A stretch of 64,000 nucleotides of DNA from Oncomelania hupensis (lineage: Eukaryota; Mollusca; Gastropoda; Littorinimorpha; Pomatiopsidae), in the NCBI GenBank assembly GCA_036898135.1, contig CM072513.1, forward strand, positions 11,878,102 through 11,942,101, read 5' to 3'. Below the pieces are notes generated by a model. The model made no database searches and was not told the origin of the DNA. It saw only the letters and a program-made list of their open reading frames with translations. How positions within the stretch are numbered: position 1 is the stretch's first letter; each line of letters starts with the position of its first letter. Below, in pieces: positions 34,479 to 46,052 of the stretch. The translations under genes and the position numbers were made by a program.

Positions 34479-34535
34479 ACATTACATGGTTATTGCTTTA
34501 GGTCCAGCAGACTCTTCCGAGCCAAATCAGGACCA
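34479..34535 (-). mobile_element. Family X micro-insertion (3' stem-loop only)
   Basis: acacattacattacatggtt...gccaaatcaggaccag: the same truncation point as 21459 and 40493. No clear TSD. Confidence 0.65.
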
Positions 34536-35056
34536 GAGAAGTAAAAGAGGACTCACCCTTGATCCGCATAAAAGATCGGCCGAATCAACCCTAGTGGTAA
34601 CACTGAAAGCAATCTACCAGCCAGTCACTTTACAATAAAGATATCCCATGCAGGGGACGCTGAGGCTATACTCTAATTTATCGAACTCCCGTTTAAAAAA
34701 ACAAAATAGAATACAAACATCATTATAGAATATCAACAAAAAACATACATATAAAATGCCTACATTGCTAAATAATAACATCATAGGAAGCCGCAGTGAC
34801 AATTAGGCAGAAAGCATCCAATATTCCCAAGCTGATTCAACAGACCTCATACACAAATGAAGAGTTATGTCCCGGAAGAGTTTTCAAGAAAAAAGGTAGG
34901 TGACTGGTCTAGCGAAGAAGAAGATAGTATAGTAGATTGATAGAGTAGGAATGAGAAAGTACAAAGGAGAAAGACAGCAACAGTGGGAACTTAAAGCACT
35001 GAATTTCCAGAAAGTGGGGATACTATTTATACTGAAACCCCCGGCCCCACACGGGG
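34536..35056 (-). mobile_element. Family X copy, truncated at the 3' end
   Basis: aaaagaggactcacccttgatcc to the 5' hairpin end aacccccggccccacacggggg. Confidence 0.85.
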
Positions 35057-35247
35057 GGAACAGACATACACAAATGAGGAGTTTTGGAAGAGATTTTTAA
35101 GAAAAAAGGTAGGTGACTGGTCTAACGAAGAAGATAGTATAATAGATTGATAGAACAGAGTAGGAGTGAGAAAGCATAAAAGAAGAAAGATAGCAACAAT
35201 GGGAATTTAAAAAGTGGGGATACTATTATATACAGAAATCCATGGGG
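35057..35247 (-). mobile_element. Family X fragment, diverged
   Basis: acagacatacacaaatgagg...aatttaaaaagtggggatactattatatacagaaatccatgggg. Confidence 0.75.
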
Positions 35248-35294
35248 AAAAAAATGAAAACTCAAGCATAAAGAATGATAGGATAGGGATAGAA

Positions 35295-35478
35295 AGAAAA
35301 CCTAGGTATACACAAGGAACATCCGAAAAAGGGGAAATGAAGTATGTACAGTAAACCTAGGTATACACAAGGAACAACCGAAAAAGGGGAAATCAAGGAT
35401 AGAGTAAACCTAGGTATACACAAGCAACAAGAGAAAAAGGGAAAATCAAGTATAGAGTAAACCTAGGTATACACAAGT
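35295..35478 (+). repeat. ~53-bp minisatellite, ~3.3 units
   Basis: Unit 'acctaggtatacacaaggaacaaccgaaaaaggggaaatcaagtatagagtaa'. Confidence 0.85.
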
Positions 35479-35749
35479 GATTACATTGACAGCACGGATG
35501 GGCATTGCATTTTAGGCAAGACAGAGTGCATACTCTCTCATACACAAACTCAATAACATACTCCTTCACCTACAAGTACAATTTACTTTCTTTTCTGTAT
35601 TTCCACCCTCCACCTCACTTTCCCTCCTCCCTCTGAGGCTACATCACGTGTTTATAGAGCTAGTACACGAGCGATGGCTGTTGACATTGGCATGTGGCAT
35701 ATGTATTCGATTTGGTACTTTGCCTTGGTACTATATTTCCTAGGTCATT

Positions 35750-37633
35750 AATATTTTGGTGATGAGACTCTGCTATATAAAGACTATTTGGAGAACAGAA
35801 GGCTGTTCTCTTATACATCCGAGAGTGTTGGTGATTGAATGAAATAGGGCTAGGATAGAGTATTAGTGGAATGAAAGACACAACAGTTGGAACACAACAC
35901 CAATATATATGTAGTGGTGTTGGTGGTGTGGTGTTTTGGAGAGAAGATGGTGTTATGGAGGCTATGGTGAAGAATTTCTTGCACACATTCTCTCTCTCTC
36001 TCCCCAACGCCAGTTCGTTGATGACCGTTGAAAAAATGATTTTATTCGAAGTACATCATTCTACTAAGAGCAAAGGCATTGCTGGAGTGGAACAACCCTT
36101 ATCTGCTGCGTTGTGCGGTGTGCTCTCCCCATGCTGATGTTTGTGTTTTGCTTTTATTACGGACCGTCAGCCGCAGTGGCCGTGCTGCTTACGCATTCCC
36201 CACCCGCCCCAAAATCTTGGCTCGCTGGCTAAGTTTGTGTTAGTAACTAAACTTACTTTGACGCATAAGGCTAGAAACGCAAACGAATACTATACAAATT
36301 ATATATTGACGGAAACGCAAAAATACAACCTTTCTACTGTTATAACAATGTCGGACCTATCTGCTTCAAAATAAAAATAATACGCAATTTAAGAGGGAGT
36401 TGGCTGCTGCTCCTAAGAATGTCACGACTCTAAACTCATAATAACTCTTTAATTTAATACAATTATAAATAATAATAGTAATGACAAAGAAAGAACAACG
36501 TCTCCTCTTTCCAATGATATACAATATGGCATGGTTACTATTCTGGGTTCCGACTATAGCGAACTAAACTAGAAAACAACTAACACAACAACAATTACAT
36601 CTAGAGCCTTCTGACAGCTTTTCACTGTTTCCCTTTCGATGTGTATGTCCCTATGAAACTAATATATAATTTAAGTATCTACTATTAGAGAATAAACTAA
36701 GACATCGGAAAATATCACACTAAGGTGTTACAGTGGAGAATCTTTGCTACACTACATGTAGCATCATTCACAATTTATAATCTTATGTTTTGTATGCGAG
36801 CGGGAAGGTCCGTTAAGCCGGCGAAACCGACTTCAGCGGCAGCTGAACAAACAACAGCGCGGTGTCTTTATCAACATGATATGCATCGCGCTATCCTAAA
36901 CATCGCGCTCTAATTCAAAATTTCTACATAAATCACAAATAAAATTTATATATTCTAATAGAGAATTTAATGCTGCTTACAACGGTTATATGCTTTAAGG
37001 GATCTGAAAAGTATATCTCAAGTTATTGCATACAGTTAGTTTAAACATAACAGAGAACAAAGTTAGGCCTACATATCATATGATCAGAAATACTCGTAGC
37101 CAGCACAGCTACATATAATTTGCTAATTTTGTGGTTCTCTTCTTTCTCACTCAAGCTAGTAGAATAATAATTAAAATGGAATTCAAGAAAACTATATTCA
37201 AGAAGACTATAAATTTTAGAGAAATAAAATAATAAATAGCTGAATTATAATATGATTTTATTTTTCTTAAGCAATTCCGTTCCTGATCTGACAGACAATT
37301 ACATTTACCAATTTATGAAAATATTTGATGCATTTACAAAATTAGTTTCAGTATTATATTTCCAACAAGTAAAGCATAAAATATAAATATTCAGATTACC
37401 ATGTCTGTCATGAACAGAATCCAGAATCACCACAGTGAAAAACAGAAGTAGCCTACACAGTACCACAATATTTCCGAAGTGAAAAAAGTAAGCATTCACT
37501 CTTATCTTTCATTCCACTAATACTCTATCCTAGCCCTATTTCATTCAATCACCGACACTCTCGGATGCATAAGAGAACAGCCTTCTGTTCTCCAAATAGT
37601 CTTTATATAGCAGAGTCTCATCACCAAAATATT
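35750..37633. mobile_element. Foldback element with 129-bp terminal inverted repeats
   Basis: Left arm 35750-35878 and right arm 37505-37633 are inverted copies with about two differences (atacatcc/atgcatcc, gttggtg/gtcggtg). Each arm has tatataaag and a perfect hairpin gagaacag-aagg-ctgttctc. The 1.6-kb core has no recognisable protein. No clear TSD. Could be a Foldback/MULE-like DNA element or an inverted duplication. Confidence 0.7.
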
Positions 37634-37910
37634 TATGTCTTCAGTGTTTCAAGTTTATCTCTCTGTCTCAACTTGTGTAATTATATAGGAAAGGCCTTTT
37701 GATGAATACATGTATACATGAAATTAAACATTAAAAACTGTTTACAAACTAATATCAATTTTGTAGGAATCTTTTGAGAATAAAGCTAATTATTCTATAA
37801 CACGCACAAGAAGTTTATGACAGACATGCAGGATAAAGCAAACACACACACACAAACTATCTGCATCACTAGATTTCACAAAAAGAAGTAGAAGACATGA
37901 TGATGAGAAC

Positions 37911-37943
<33 letters not shown>

Positions 37944-38645
37944 TTTAAAAACACTAAATAAATAAACTTAAGCATGGGCAAAAAGCAAGACCATATGACA
38001 TGCATATTTCATTGTCCTAGGCATGAGAAACAAACCCCCTTGCAAACACCTTGAATTAGGAACCTAGGGTTTAACAATAAGCTAACATGTATAAACAAGA
38101 TTCACTAACTGAGAAGACATTATTCAGTATAACACCATTTTTTTTCTACAAATCAAACATAGGTGTGCCGCAGTGGGGCAAGTCATGTCCTGAACAATAT
38201 GGCTCGATGTGTTTTTGATGGGGCACTTTTTCTTCCCCAAATACTGGCACAATGGCAACAGTTTAAAAGGTCATGGTGGTAGAAGGAAAAGAGACAGGGA
38301 GAGGGTCAGAGAGAAAGAGAGAGAGAAATATATTCAAGATTTGTATTCAATAAGGTCATAGCCCCATAGGAAGGGGTAGGCAAATTACAGAAATAACCAT
38401 CATCGGTATAACAAAAAAGGGATCAAGTCTTATTCAGATACTTCTGAACTCTTTTCTCAACCTCAAAATTGTGCTTACCATTGTGTTCTGAACCCACTAT
38501 TTACACTAAAATACTCCAACAACACAATGACACAAGTTCCTCCTTTTGCTATCAGAATACGTCTTCACTTTGATACTGTAGGCAACAATTGATATTGATT
38601 TTAAAAATATTGACTTTTTTAATGACAATCAACTGTTAACTATGC
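37634..38645. other. Intron sequence; A30 run only
   Basis: A poly(A) run at 37910-37939 and a weak GA patch at 38283-38330. Otherwise nothing recognisable. Confidence 0.6.
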
Positions 38646-38915
38646 TTAACTACTCTAATTTATTGAACCCCCGTTTACAGAAACAAAATAGAACATAAAC
38701 ATCATTATAAAATATCAACAAAAACACATACATATACAATGCCTACATTGCTAAATAATATCATAGGAAGCCCTAGTGATCATTTGCTTCCAATATTCCC
38801 AAGCTGACCCAACAGACCTCACAGACAAATGAGGAGTTTTGGAAAAGATTTCAAGAAAAAATGTAGGTGACTGGTCTAGCGAAGAAGATAGTATAGCAGA
38901 TAGAACAGAATAGGT
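38646..38915 (-). mobile_element. Family X fragment
   Basis: tctaatttattgaacccccg to gaagatagtatagcagatagaacag; both ends truncated. Confidence 0.82.
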
Positions 38916-39227
38916 TTTTGATTTGGTTAAATCATTCGGTCTGTCACAGCCGTTTACAGTAAGAGCCAGTCATACAATGCAGGTCAGAGTATGGAACAAA
39001 CTGAAAAACCAATATTGCAGCAGATATCTTTTTACCCTCAAAAACAATTATGTGTGGAGATCATGGATCTCTGCCAGAAAAGGGTGCGATATCTTTCCCG
39101 TGGAAAGAGCCTGAAGTGCTGACAGTGAATCGGGCATGATTAAAAAGGAGAATCTTTTGGACTGATGAACCTGTTTCAGAGCTAAATGAATTGCCTTGAG
39201 CTCAGCTGTATAAACAGAACAAAAATC

Positions 39228-40009
39228 AGGTAGTTAGTTATTCATTGCTTACAGGGTCCAGTGGACTGCAAAGAGCCAAATCAGGACTACAATTTGGCTG
39301 AAAGAGGACTCGCTCCTGATCCGTATAAAAAAATCTGAAATATCCCTAGTGGTAACACTGAAGGCAGCCGGTCATTTTACAATAAAGGCATCCCATGCAG
39401 GGGATGCCGAGGCTATACTCTAATTTATCAAAACCCCTTTTACAAAAACAAAACAGAATATAAATAATTATCATTATAAAATATCAACAAAACACATACA
39501 TATAAAATGCCTACATTGCTAAATAATATTATAGGAAGCCCTAGTGACCATTTGGCAAAAAGCGTCCAATATTCCCAAGCTGACCCAACAGACCCCATAC
39601 ACAAATGAGGAGTTCCGAGTTTTTAAGAGTGGTCTAGCGAAGAAGAAAATAGTATAGTAGATTGATAGAACAGAGCAGGAATGAGAGAGATAAAAGGAGA
39701 AGACGGTCACAGTGGAAATTTAAAGCACCAGATCATCAGGTCTTGCAAAGACCATCCTGCAAGGCAAGGAGGTAGAAGAAGAGACAGAAAAAGAGGTGGG
39801 AGGACAACATTCGAGAATGGACTGGTTTGACACTGAGTGAAACAATCAGGGTTGCTGAGGACAGGGAAAGATGGAATACGCTGGTTAAACGATCATATGT
39901 GGTGCCCCTACGACCTTGGAGTTACGGGATAGGATAGGTTAGGATAGGAAATTTCCAGAAAGTGGGGATACTATTTATACAGAAACCCGCAGCACCATCA
40001 CGGGGGAAA
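39228..40009 (-). mobile_element. Family X, subfamily C, split by an RTE 3' fragment
   Basis: Parts 39228-39732 and 39949-40009, which read through as ...tttaaagcac/aaatttccagaaagtgg in intact copies. Confidence 0.82.
39733..39948 (+). mobile_element. RTE-like LINE 3' end, 5'-truncated (copy 8)
   Basis: Last ~215 bp of RTE: aggtgggaggacaacattcgag, then gttacgggataggataggttaggatagg, the (GGATA)n tail. Confidence 0.88.
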
Positions 40010-40061
40010 CAAATTATGTAATATCCTAGCAATTTCTAGGTAATATTCTTACTAACTAAAA

Positions 40062-40135
40062 CAAATACAATACAATACAATACAACTTTATTCATCCCAA
40101 AGGGCAATTACATTATTAAGTTTATGAGGCAGCAT
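40062..40135 (+). repeat. LINE-like 3' tail fragment
   Basis: (tacaa)n followed by ctttattcatcccaaagggcaattac, a phrase seen at the ends of animal L2/SINE repeats (recall). Confidence 0.45.
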
Positions 40136-40429
40136 AAAGATACTCAAAAAATGTATCATAAACCATTTTTTGTAAAAAAATAAAAAAACTAAACAAAACA
40201 ATAAATACATAAATTAAAAAAACATCACACAAGCACACACACGCGAATCAAGATCACAAGTGATATCACAGAAGTCAACAAAATTCAACAAGTTGATTAA
40301 AAAGTGCAGCCAGTACAAATGTAACAATAGACAATACTGACACAATACCACAAAACTAGTCAAAAGTGCGCACAGTACATAAGACTCAGAATGTGTAGAA
40401 CGGAGTCAATACCACTACTAGGCTGAAAT

Positions 40430-40493
40430 AACATTACATTACAAGATTATTGCTTTAGGTCCATCGGACTCTTCCAAGCCAAATCAGGACCAG
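40430..40493 (-). mobile_element. Family X micro-insertion with perfect TSD
   Basis: 64 bp: aacattacattacaagattattgc...aaatcaggaccag. TSD ctaggctgaaat (12 bp) at 40418-40429 and 40494-40505. Confidence 0.92.
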
Positions 40494-40509
40494 CTAGGCT
40501 GAAATGCAC

Positions 40510-40640
40510 AACAGAAAAAGCAGAAGTACTACACAATAACACAATGGCTAATATGATCACAACGGAATAAGCAGAAGTACTACACAATAACACAATGGCT
40601 AATGTGATCACAACAGAATTGGCAGGATTACTACACAATA
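40510..40640. repeat. ~51-bp tandem repeat, ~2.5 units
   Basis: 'agaagtactacacaataacacaatggctaatNtgatcacaac', intronic under the preferred gene model. Confidence 0.8.
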
Positions 40641-40736
40641 ACACAACCAGTGTAAAAATCAATGTAGTGATGTTTACAACACAGGATATTGAAGGAGTGT
40701 CAAAATCAACAACATCAAAATCCATCCAGAAGTTAC

Positions 40737-42329
40737 CATAAGGAAGTCTGTTGTCAGTGTGGTATACATCATGACTGCCTGGGTATGTGTCTGTCTCCGC
40801 ATAGGCTGGGTCCAACTCACCCAAGTCATATTGGGTGTTGGGGTAACCAAAATCCATGTAGCCAGGCTGCTGCTGCTGCTGGTACCTCTGCCCCTGATTG
40901 CCAGGATAGATCTGCTCCGGGTACCCAGAATAGCTGCTGCCCCTCCCCATCCCTGAGGTCTGACTATAGGAGCTGGGGTAGCGGCCGTACGAGTTGTACT
41001 GCTGGGGCACGTACTGGTCACCAAAACTGTCTAACAGCCGTGATGGATTCTGTGCATCCAGATCACTCAGTTCTAAAGGGAATGTCTTGGAAGGACGGCT
41101 CTTAGACTTCCTTCCAGATGCTGTTTCCCCAATGCGCACATCATAAGCAGTGTAGGAGTGTGGTTTCTCAGGGATGCCCGAGGAAGGCCTGTTGGAGCCA
41201 CTGCTGTCTGACAAGCCCGGCGTTTTGCTATGACCAGGCACCACATAGGTTTGTTCACTGTCGATGACAGGCTCAGCATTTCCTGGACTGAAGGAAGAGG
41301 AGTATGGGCTATGGCTGCCCGCTCCTTGAAAGGACTGAGAGGGATAGGCTGCTGGCTGGTGCTGAAAATCAGTGGATTTATCATGTTTAAGGGCAGGACT
41401 GAGAGTTTTGGCTGTGTTCACTGCTGACCCTCCTTCCATGAAGACTCCAGTCTGCCTGCTGTCTGGCAGGTCTGGCTGTCTATGCTGGTTCTGAGTGAGC
41501 CTTTCATCACCGAGACCCCCATCCTGTGCAGGTACTTTAGTATCAGCTGGTACATACTGCTGTGCCTGGGAAGATGGGTAGGCCTGGGACCCCACATCAT
41601 TTTGATGGGTGCCGTTCTTGGCTGGTGGTTGAGAATTCTGTACAGGCTGCCCAGATGCAGAATTGTGTTCATACTGACCTCCTGATACCTGCTGAAGGTT
41701 TTGCTGCTGTGGGTAGGGTGCTGAGGGCTGAATATCCCCACCCTGGTTCTGATGTGGCTGTAGTTGTGTAGACTGCTGAGGCTGCATAGGCCCTCCTCCC
41801 TTGTTCTGAAAGCTCAGCTCAGCTTCGGCTTGACTCTGCCCTCCAAAAGACTGCTGAGGACTGGGCTGGTTGACCGAGTTTGCAGCAGCAGCACTTTGGT
41901 ACCCACTACCACCATTATTTGTGTTGACTGCCTCGGGCTTAGACTGAGGTTGTGCAGGGCCTGGCTGTGCCTGTTCAGAGGCATACGATGACTCAGGAGA
42001 CTGCTGACCTGCATTGTAAGATTGAGCTGGACGTCTTTCACCACTATTGTAGTCTGGATACTTCTGAGCATTTACTTGGGCTATGTTCTCTCCCACTGAG
42101 TTCTGCTTTAAGCGCATGTTGGAACCACCATTGTACTCTCCGTAACTGTTTGAATAGGTATTTGACCCTGCATATTGGGGTCCAAGGTCTGTGTAGTGGG
42201 TCTGAGGGTACGGTTGTTGCTGCTGAGGATGAGTCTGCTGGTGATGTGTAGCTGCTTGCTGGGCTGCTGGCACCTGTACCGGAGGCTGCTGTTGCCAGTT
42301 GTTGGTCTTAGGAACCCCTCCACCTGATG
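40737..42329 (-). CDS. Exon: 531-codon Q/S/P/G/Y-rich prion-like ectodomain segment
   Basis: A long open exon with acceptor ccttaaaaacag|CATCAGG and proposed donor CTTATG|gtaact. It encodes a disordered region rich in Gln, Ser, Pro, Gly, Tyr and Asn, with runs such as HPQQQQPYPQ, QRYQQQQQPGY and SYGRYPSSYSQ. No stop occurs over 1.6 kb, unlike the surrounding DNA, which supports real coding. A more ordered acidic stretch (FPLELSDLDAQNPSRLL) lies about three-quarters of the way through. The 5' border joins the LDLa exon as G|CA Ala. The 3' border joins the 57-bp exon as G|AA Glu. The frame stays open past the proposed donor to 40447, through tandem repeats and an X fragment. I treat that part as intron, but a retained alternative end is possible. 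Confidence 0.82.
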
Positions 42330-42640
42330 CTGTTTTTAAGGAACAAATATGTAACAGTTTGGAGAACATGATTTGGAGATTCACCTTTGGGCAAACAACT
42401 GCAATTACTAATCACAAACAAAAGAGCAAGCATTTCAATATTAATTTCAGAGAAAATGGTAACAATATTAAGGCAAATTGATTAATTCCAGAAACCTAGA
42501 AACTAACTATACTACCGTGCTTGATATTTTTAAAGTACCAAAACATGTTTATATGCTAATATGCAATATGCTTGTGTTTCTCTTATTAAATGTGTCCTAA
42601 TTACATCTGTGTTAAACTGTGATAGATTTTTAATGCTGAT

Positions 42641-43893
42641 CAGTGATGCACATGTTTTGGGACCCTAATAGGACATGATGTCCTGAACACAAAAAACCAA
42701 TAGGACATGATGTCCTGAATACAAAAAAGTAATAGGACAATGGCATTGTTGCCAAAAAGTCTGGTTGTTTACTTGGTAATAAACAGTATTCCACTTCGAA
42801 ACAGTGAAAGTTCAATTCTTGAAAATGTAGCGTTTTCTCTTGCTTGCCCACTTCTTTACAATCCGGTGAAGATACTCTTTTGAAGCTTTTTCAGTGTACC
42901 CTCTCTGTGACATCCAGAGATTGAATGTTTTCTGCGTTACTGTCTTTCAAAAGCTGCATAACAGAGCCAAAATTCGCGAGAGGCAGATATTCTTTTATTA
43001 GCCAGTTTACAGCTCTCGCTGTGGTGATCATTGCCTCCTCCTGATTTGTCAACAATAGATCCTCACAAACCTCTTCATTGTGTTGATCTTGGGGCACTTG
43101 GAATGCTAGTTTGTGACAAGCTGTAGTCAAATGATCTTCCAATGCACTTTTTTTTTAAAAAGTTAACGCAGCCGCGAGTATACGAGTTTTTCGCCACACC
43201 AGAACTTTTAAATACCGTACAGAACATGGCCTTTTTTTCATCGTCAAATGTTACCCACGCCTTCTGAAAAACGCGATCAACACGAGTACTAGTAGGCTGA
43301 CTCAAGTTGACGGTTTCTCAGCTTCGCGACCATCGGCATCGGAAGAATCCTCCACAGATCGTGTAGGCTCTGCTTCTTTTAATGTGCTGGGAACTGAATT
43401 ACCCGCAAATAAGACGGTTATTGAGATTTGGTTTTTATCCGCCTCCAGTCTTTTTTTCGCAGACATTTTCGATAATTTCAACGAATGTTTGGCTTACCAA
43501 AAGTACAAGTACAACGCCAACACAGATCCAACGTAAACTCAAGTCGCGAGCACCGATTGAATAAAACAAAGCTGTATATGTTTCAAGGGCGCTGGTTGGC
43601 TGTGTTGCTTTGTGACTCTGGATAAAAATAGCAATCCCATGCAGGCGATGACAAGGGAGATAAGGCATGTATACGTTTCAGCATGTAGACGACGGTCCGG
43701 GGGCTTGTTTGGTTTTCAGTCTAGCGCTGCATAAACGTTTCACCCTCTCCGCAAAATACGCGAAAACTATCAGACACGTGTCCGACTCGCCATCGCTTTA
43801 ATCGGACAAGGTGTCCGCCTTGAGGTTTGACAATCGGACATTTAAAAAAACAAGCGGTCAATGTCCGGTGTCCGGGCAACTTGTGCATCACTG
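42641..43893 (-). mobile_element. hAT-like DNA transposon, decayed, 6-bp TSD
   Basis: 16-bp TIRs CAGTGATGCACA[T/A]GTT at 42641-42656 and inverse 43878-43893. TSD gctgat at 42635-42640 and 43894-43899. The interior carries part of a hAT-related gene and repeated ggacatgatgtcc and cggaca motifs near the ends (42671, 42707; 43770-43870), possible subterminal protein-binding sites. Confidence 0.78.
42850..43310 (-). pseudogene. N-terminal fragment of a C17orf113/KIAA1586-like hAT-derived protein
   Basis: The minus strand reads FQKAWVTFDDEKKAMFCTVF, then GCVNFLKK. After a one-base slip in an A9 run (~43147) it reads SALEDHLTTACHKLA, QVPQDQ, EEAMITTARAVNWLIKEYLP and LKDSNAENIQSL. Related proteins have a TTF/BED-like zinc module with a C-x2-C; here the second Cys is Phe. 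Frameshifted and truncated, so not functional. The match to this family is by recall. Confidence 0.62.
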
Positions 43894-43899
43894 GCTGAT

Positions 43900-44481
43900 G
43901 ACATTAGGACAAAATAGGAAGGGCAGCCCCAAGTCATGCGTGTTGAACAAATACATTCTTCTATTACTTTCTATGACATGCAAGTATTTTCTATTACTTA
44001 CAGTCTTTTAGCTTTTCTGTACTGGGTTTGTAGCACAATGAACATGATTCTTCAGCTAGTTGATAAAAACCTTGTGATTCAATGATGGAGTGTACATCTA
44101 TAGTTTTATATTTATAAACACAAAGTCATCTGTAAAAAGTGGCTTAAACTAAAAATAAAAATAGTTTTATATTTCGTCACTGTCAGACGAAAACCTCGTA
44201 AGTCCCAAAATGGCGGTTCGGAGATTCCTTCATAGTTATGACCCTTGGTCTCTTGCCCATGTTCTGTGCTAAGCTCAAAATTGCGTCTCGAATAGAAAGT
44301 TAATACAAATCCATGAAACCAAACCTTGTATCTCTCTACTGGCGGAACCAAACCTCGTATCTCGATATACCAGTTTTTTAATGTAAAAAGGCTGAATTCT
44401 TTTAAGGGACAAACCTCGTATGTTTAGATACGAGGTTTTTACCGAACGTTTTCGCGGTAGGAAGTGACAATGACGCATCAT
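43900..44481. other. Sequence with iterated AACCTCGTA motif
   Basis: aaacctcgta-like motifs at 44193, 44324, 44350, 44411 and inverted at 44431. More copies lie beyond the RTE insertion at 46189 and 46230. Confidence 0.5.
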
Positions 44482-46052
44482 ACGCCACACTGTATTCGTG
44501 GATTTCGGCTGTGGCCAACAGCCTGGAGAGGATTGGGCACCGCCAGGTCTTTTTTGCCCAAGACACACTACATGATGAAACTATCCACTAATTCCATACC
44601 GGATCGGTCGTTGCCCAGCTCAACAAGGACCGTGCCTTCTGTTGGCCACCAGGACAGAGGGGATAAGTATGCTACTGATGGACAATTTAGCAAGATCCGC
44701 ACGAGAAACAACATCGTCATAGGAACCTGGAACGTCAGTATCCTAACTGCGGAAGGAAAATTAGAAGAACTGGCCCACGAGCTTGACCACTATCGATGGA
44801 ACGTTTAAGGTATCGGCGAACTGCGCTGGAAAGGCCTAGGTGAAACAACGACCGACAAAGGCCACAAGCTCTATTTCAGCGGTAGAGATGACAGGCACGA
44901 ACACGGCGTTGGATTCTTGGTACACAAGAACATTCTAGCCACTGTCATGGGTTGCCGCCCAGTCTCCAGTAGACTCATTACCATCTGTCTGAGAGCAGCC
45001 CCTTTCAACATCACCATCATCCAGGCCTATGCCCCAACATCAGACTATGACGACAGCGAAGTGGAGGATTTTTATGAAAATCTACAGGCAGTCCTTGACC
45101 AAGTGCCGAAGAAGGACATAGTCATAGTGCAAGGCAACTGGAATGCCAAGGTTGGCCAAGATGCGCACCACAACTGGGGAGACACATGTGGATCCCATTG
45201 CAACAACGAGACAAATGACAGGGGTCTGAGACTCTTGGAGTTTGCCAGATACAACAATCTGGTACTGGAAAACATGCTTGGTCTCCACAAAAACTCCAGA
45301 CGATGGACATAGCACAGTCCCGACGGGGAGCATCACAACCAGATAGACTACATCATGGTCAAGAAACGCTTCAGATCAAGCATCAACATTGGCAGGACAC
45401 GCACTTTTCCAGGAGCAGACATCGGAAGGGACCACGATCACATATATTTAGGAGCCATTGTATCAGACAATGGGTCCCGACAGGAAATCCTCTCCAGGAT
45501 CGTACAAACTGCTGCCCTGACAAGGTTGAAGCCCATTTGGAAAGACAGGACCATCAGTCTACATTCCAAAATAAGATTGCTGCACTCCCTTGTCATCTCC
45601 ATCTTCCTATATGCTTGCGAAGTATGGACTTTCACAGCAGATCTACAACGAAGAATACAAAGCATGGAGATGAGGTGCTACAGAAGTCTTCTGGGCATTT
45701 CCTATACCCAACACATCACAAACGACGAAGTCCGACAGACCATCACACAAGCCATTGGACAACACGATGACCTGCTCACAGTGGTGAGGAAACGGAAACT
45801 CCGATGGTATGGCCACATCACCAGATCATCAGGCCTTGCAAAGACCATTCTGCAAGGCACAGTGCAAGGAGGTAGAAGAAGAGGGAGACCGAAAAAGAGG
45901 TGGGAGGACAACATTCGAGAATGGACTGGTTTGACACTGAACGAAGCCATCAGGGCTGCTGAGGACAGAGAAAGATGGGAGTATGCTGGTTAAACGATTA
46001 TCTGTGGTGCCCCTACGACCTCCGAGTTACGGGACAGGATAGGATAGGATAG
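44482..46052 (+). mobile_element. RTE-like LINE (copy 4), internal-deletion derivative
   Basis: 5'-truncated. The endonuclease is well kept (GTWNVSILTAEGKLEELAHE; VIVQGNWNAKVGQ) with one stop at 45310. A deletion at ~45440 fuses endonuclease (TFPGADIGRDHD) to late RT (YLGAIVSDNGSRQE) in frame. It continues to GRRRGRPKKRWEDNIREWT and the tail gacaggataggataggatag. Most of RT, with its YADD-type site, is missing. Confidence 0.9.

Noticed and set aside
44917..45312. Host endonuclease gene (CFDP2-like)
   Set aside because: The frame is part of an RTE copy with a stop at 45310 and the family's 3' tail. CFDP2 itself derives from such elements.
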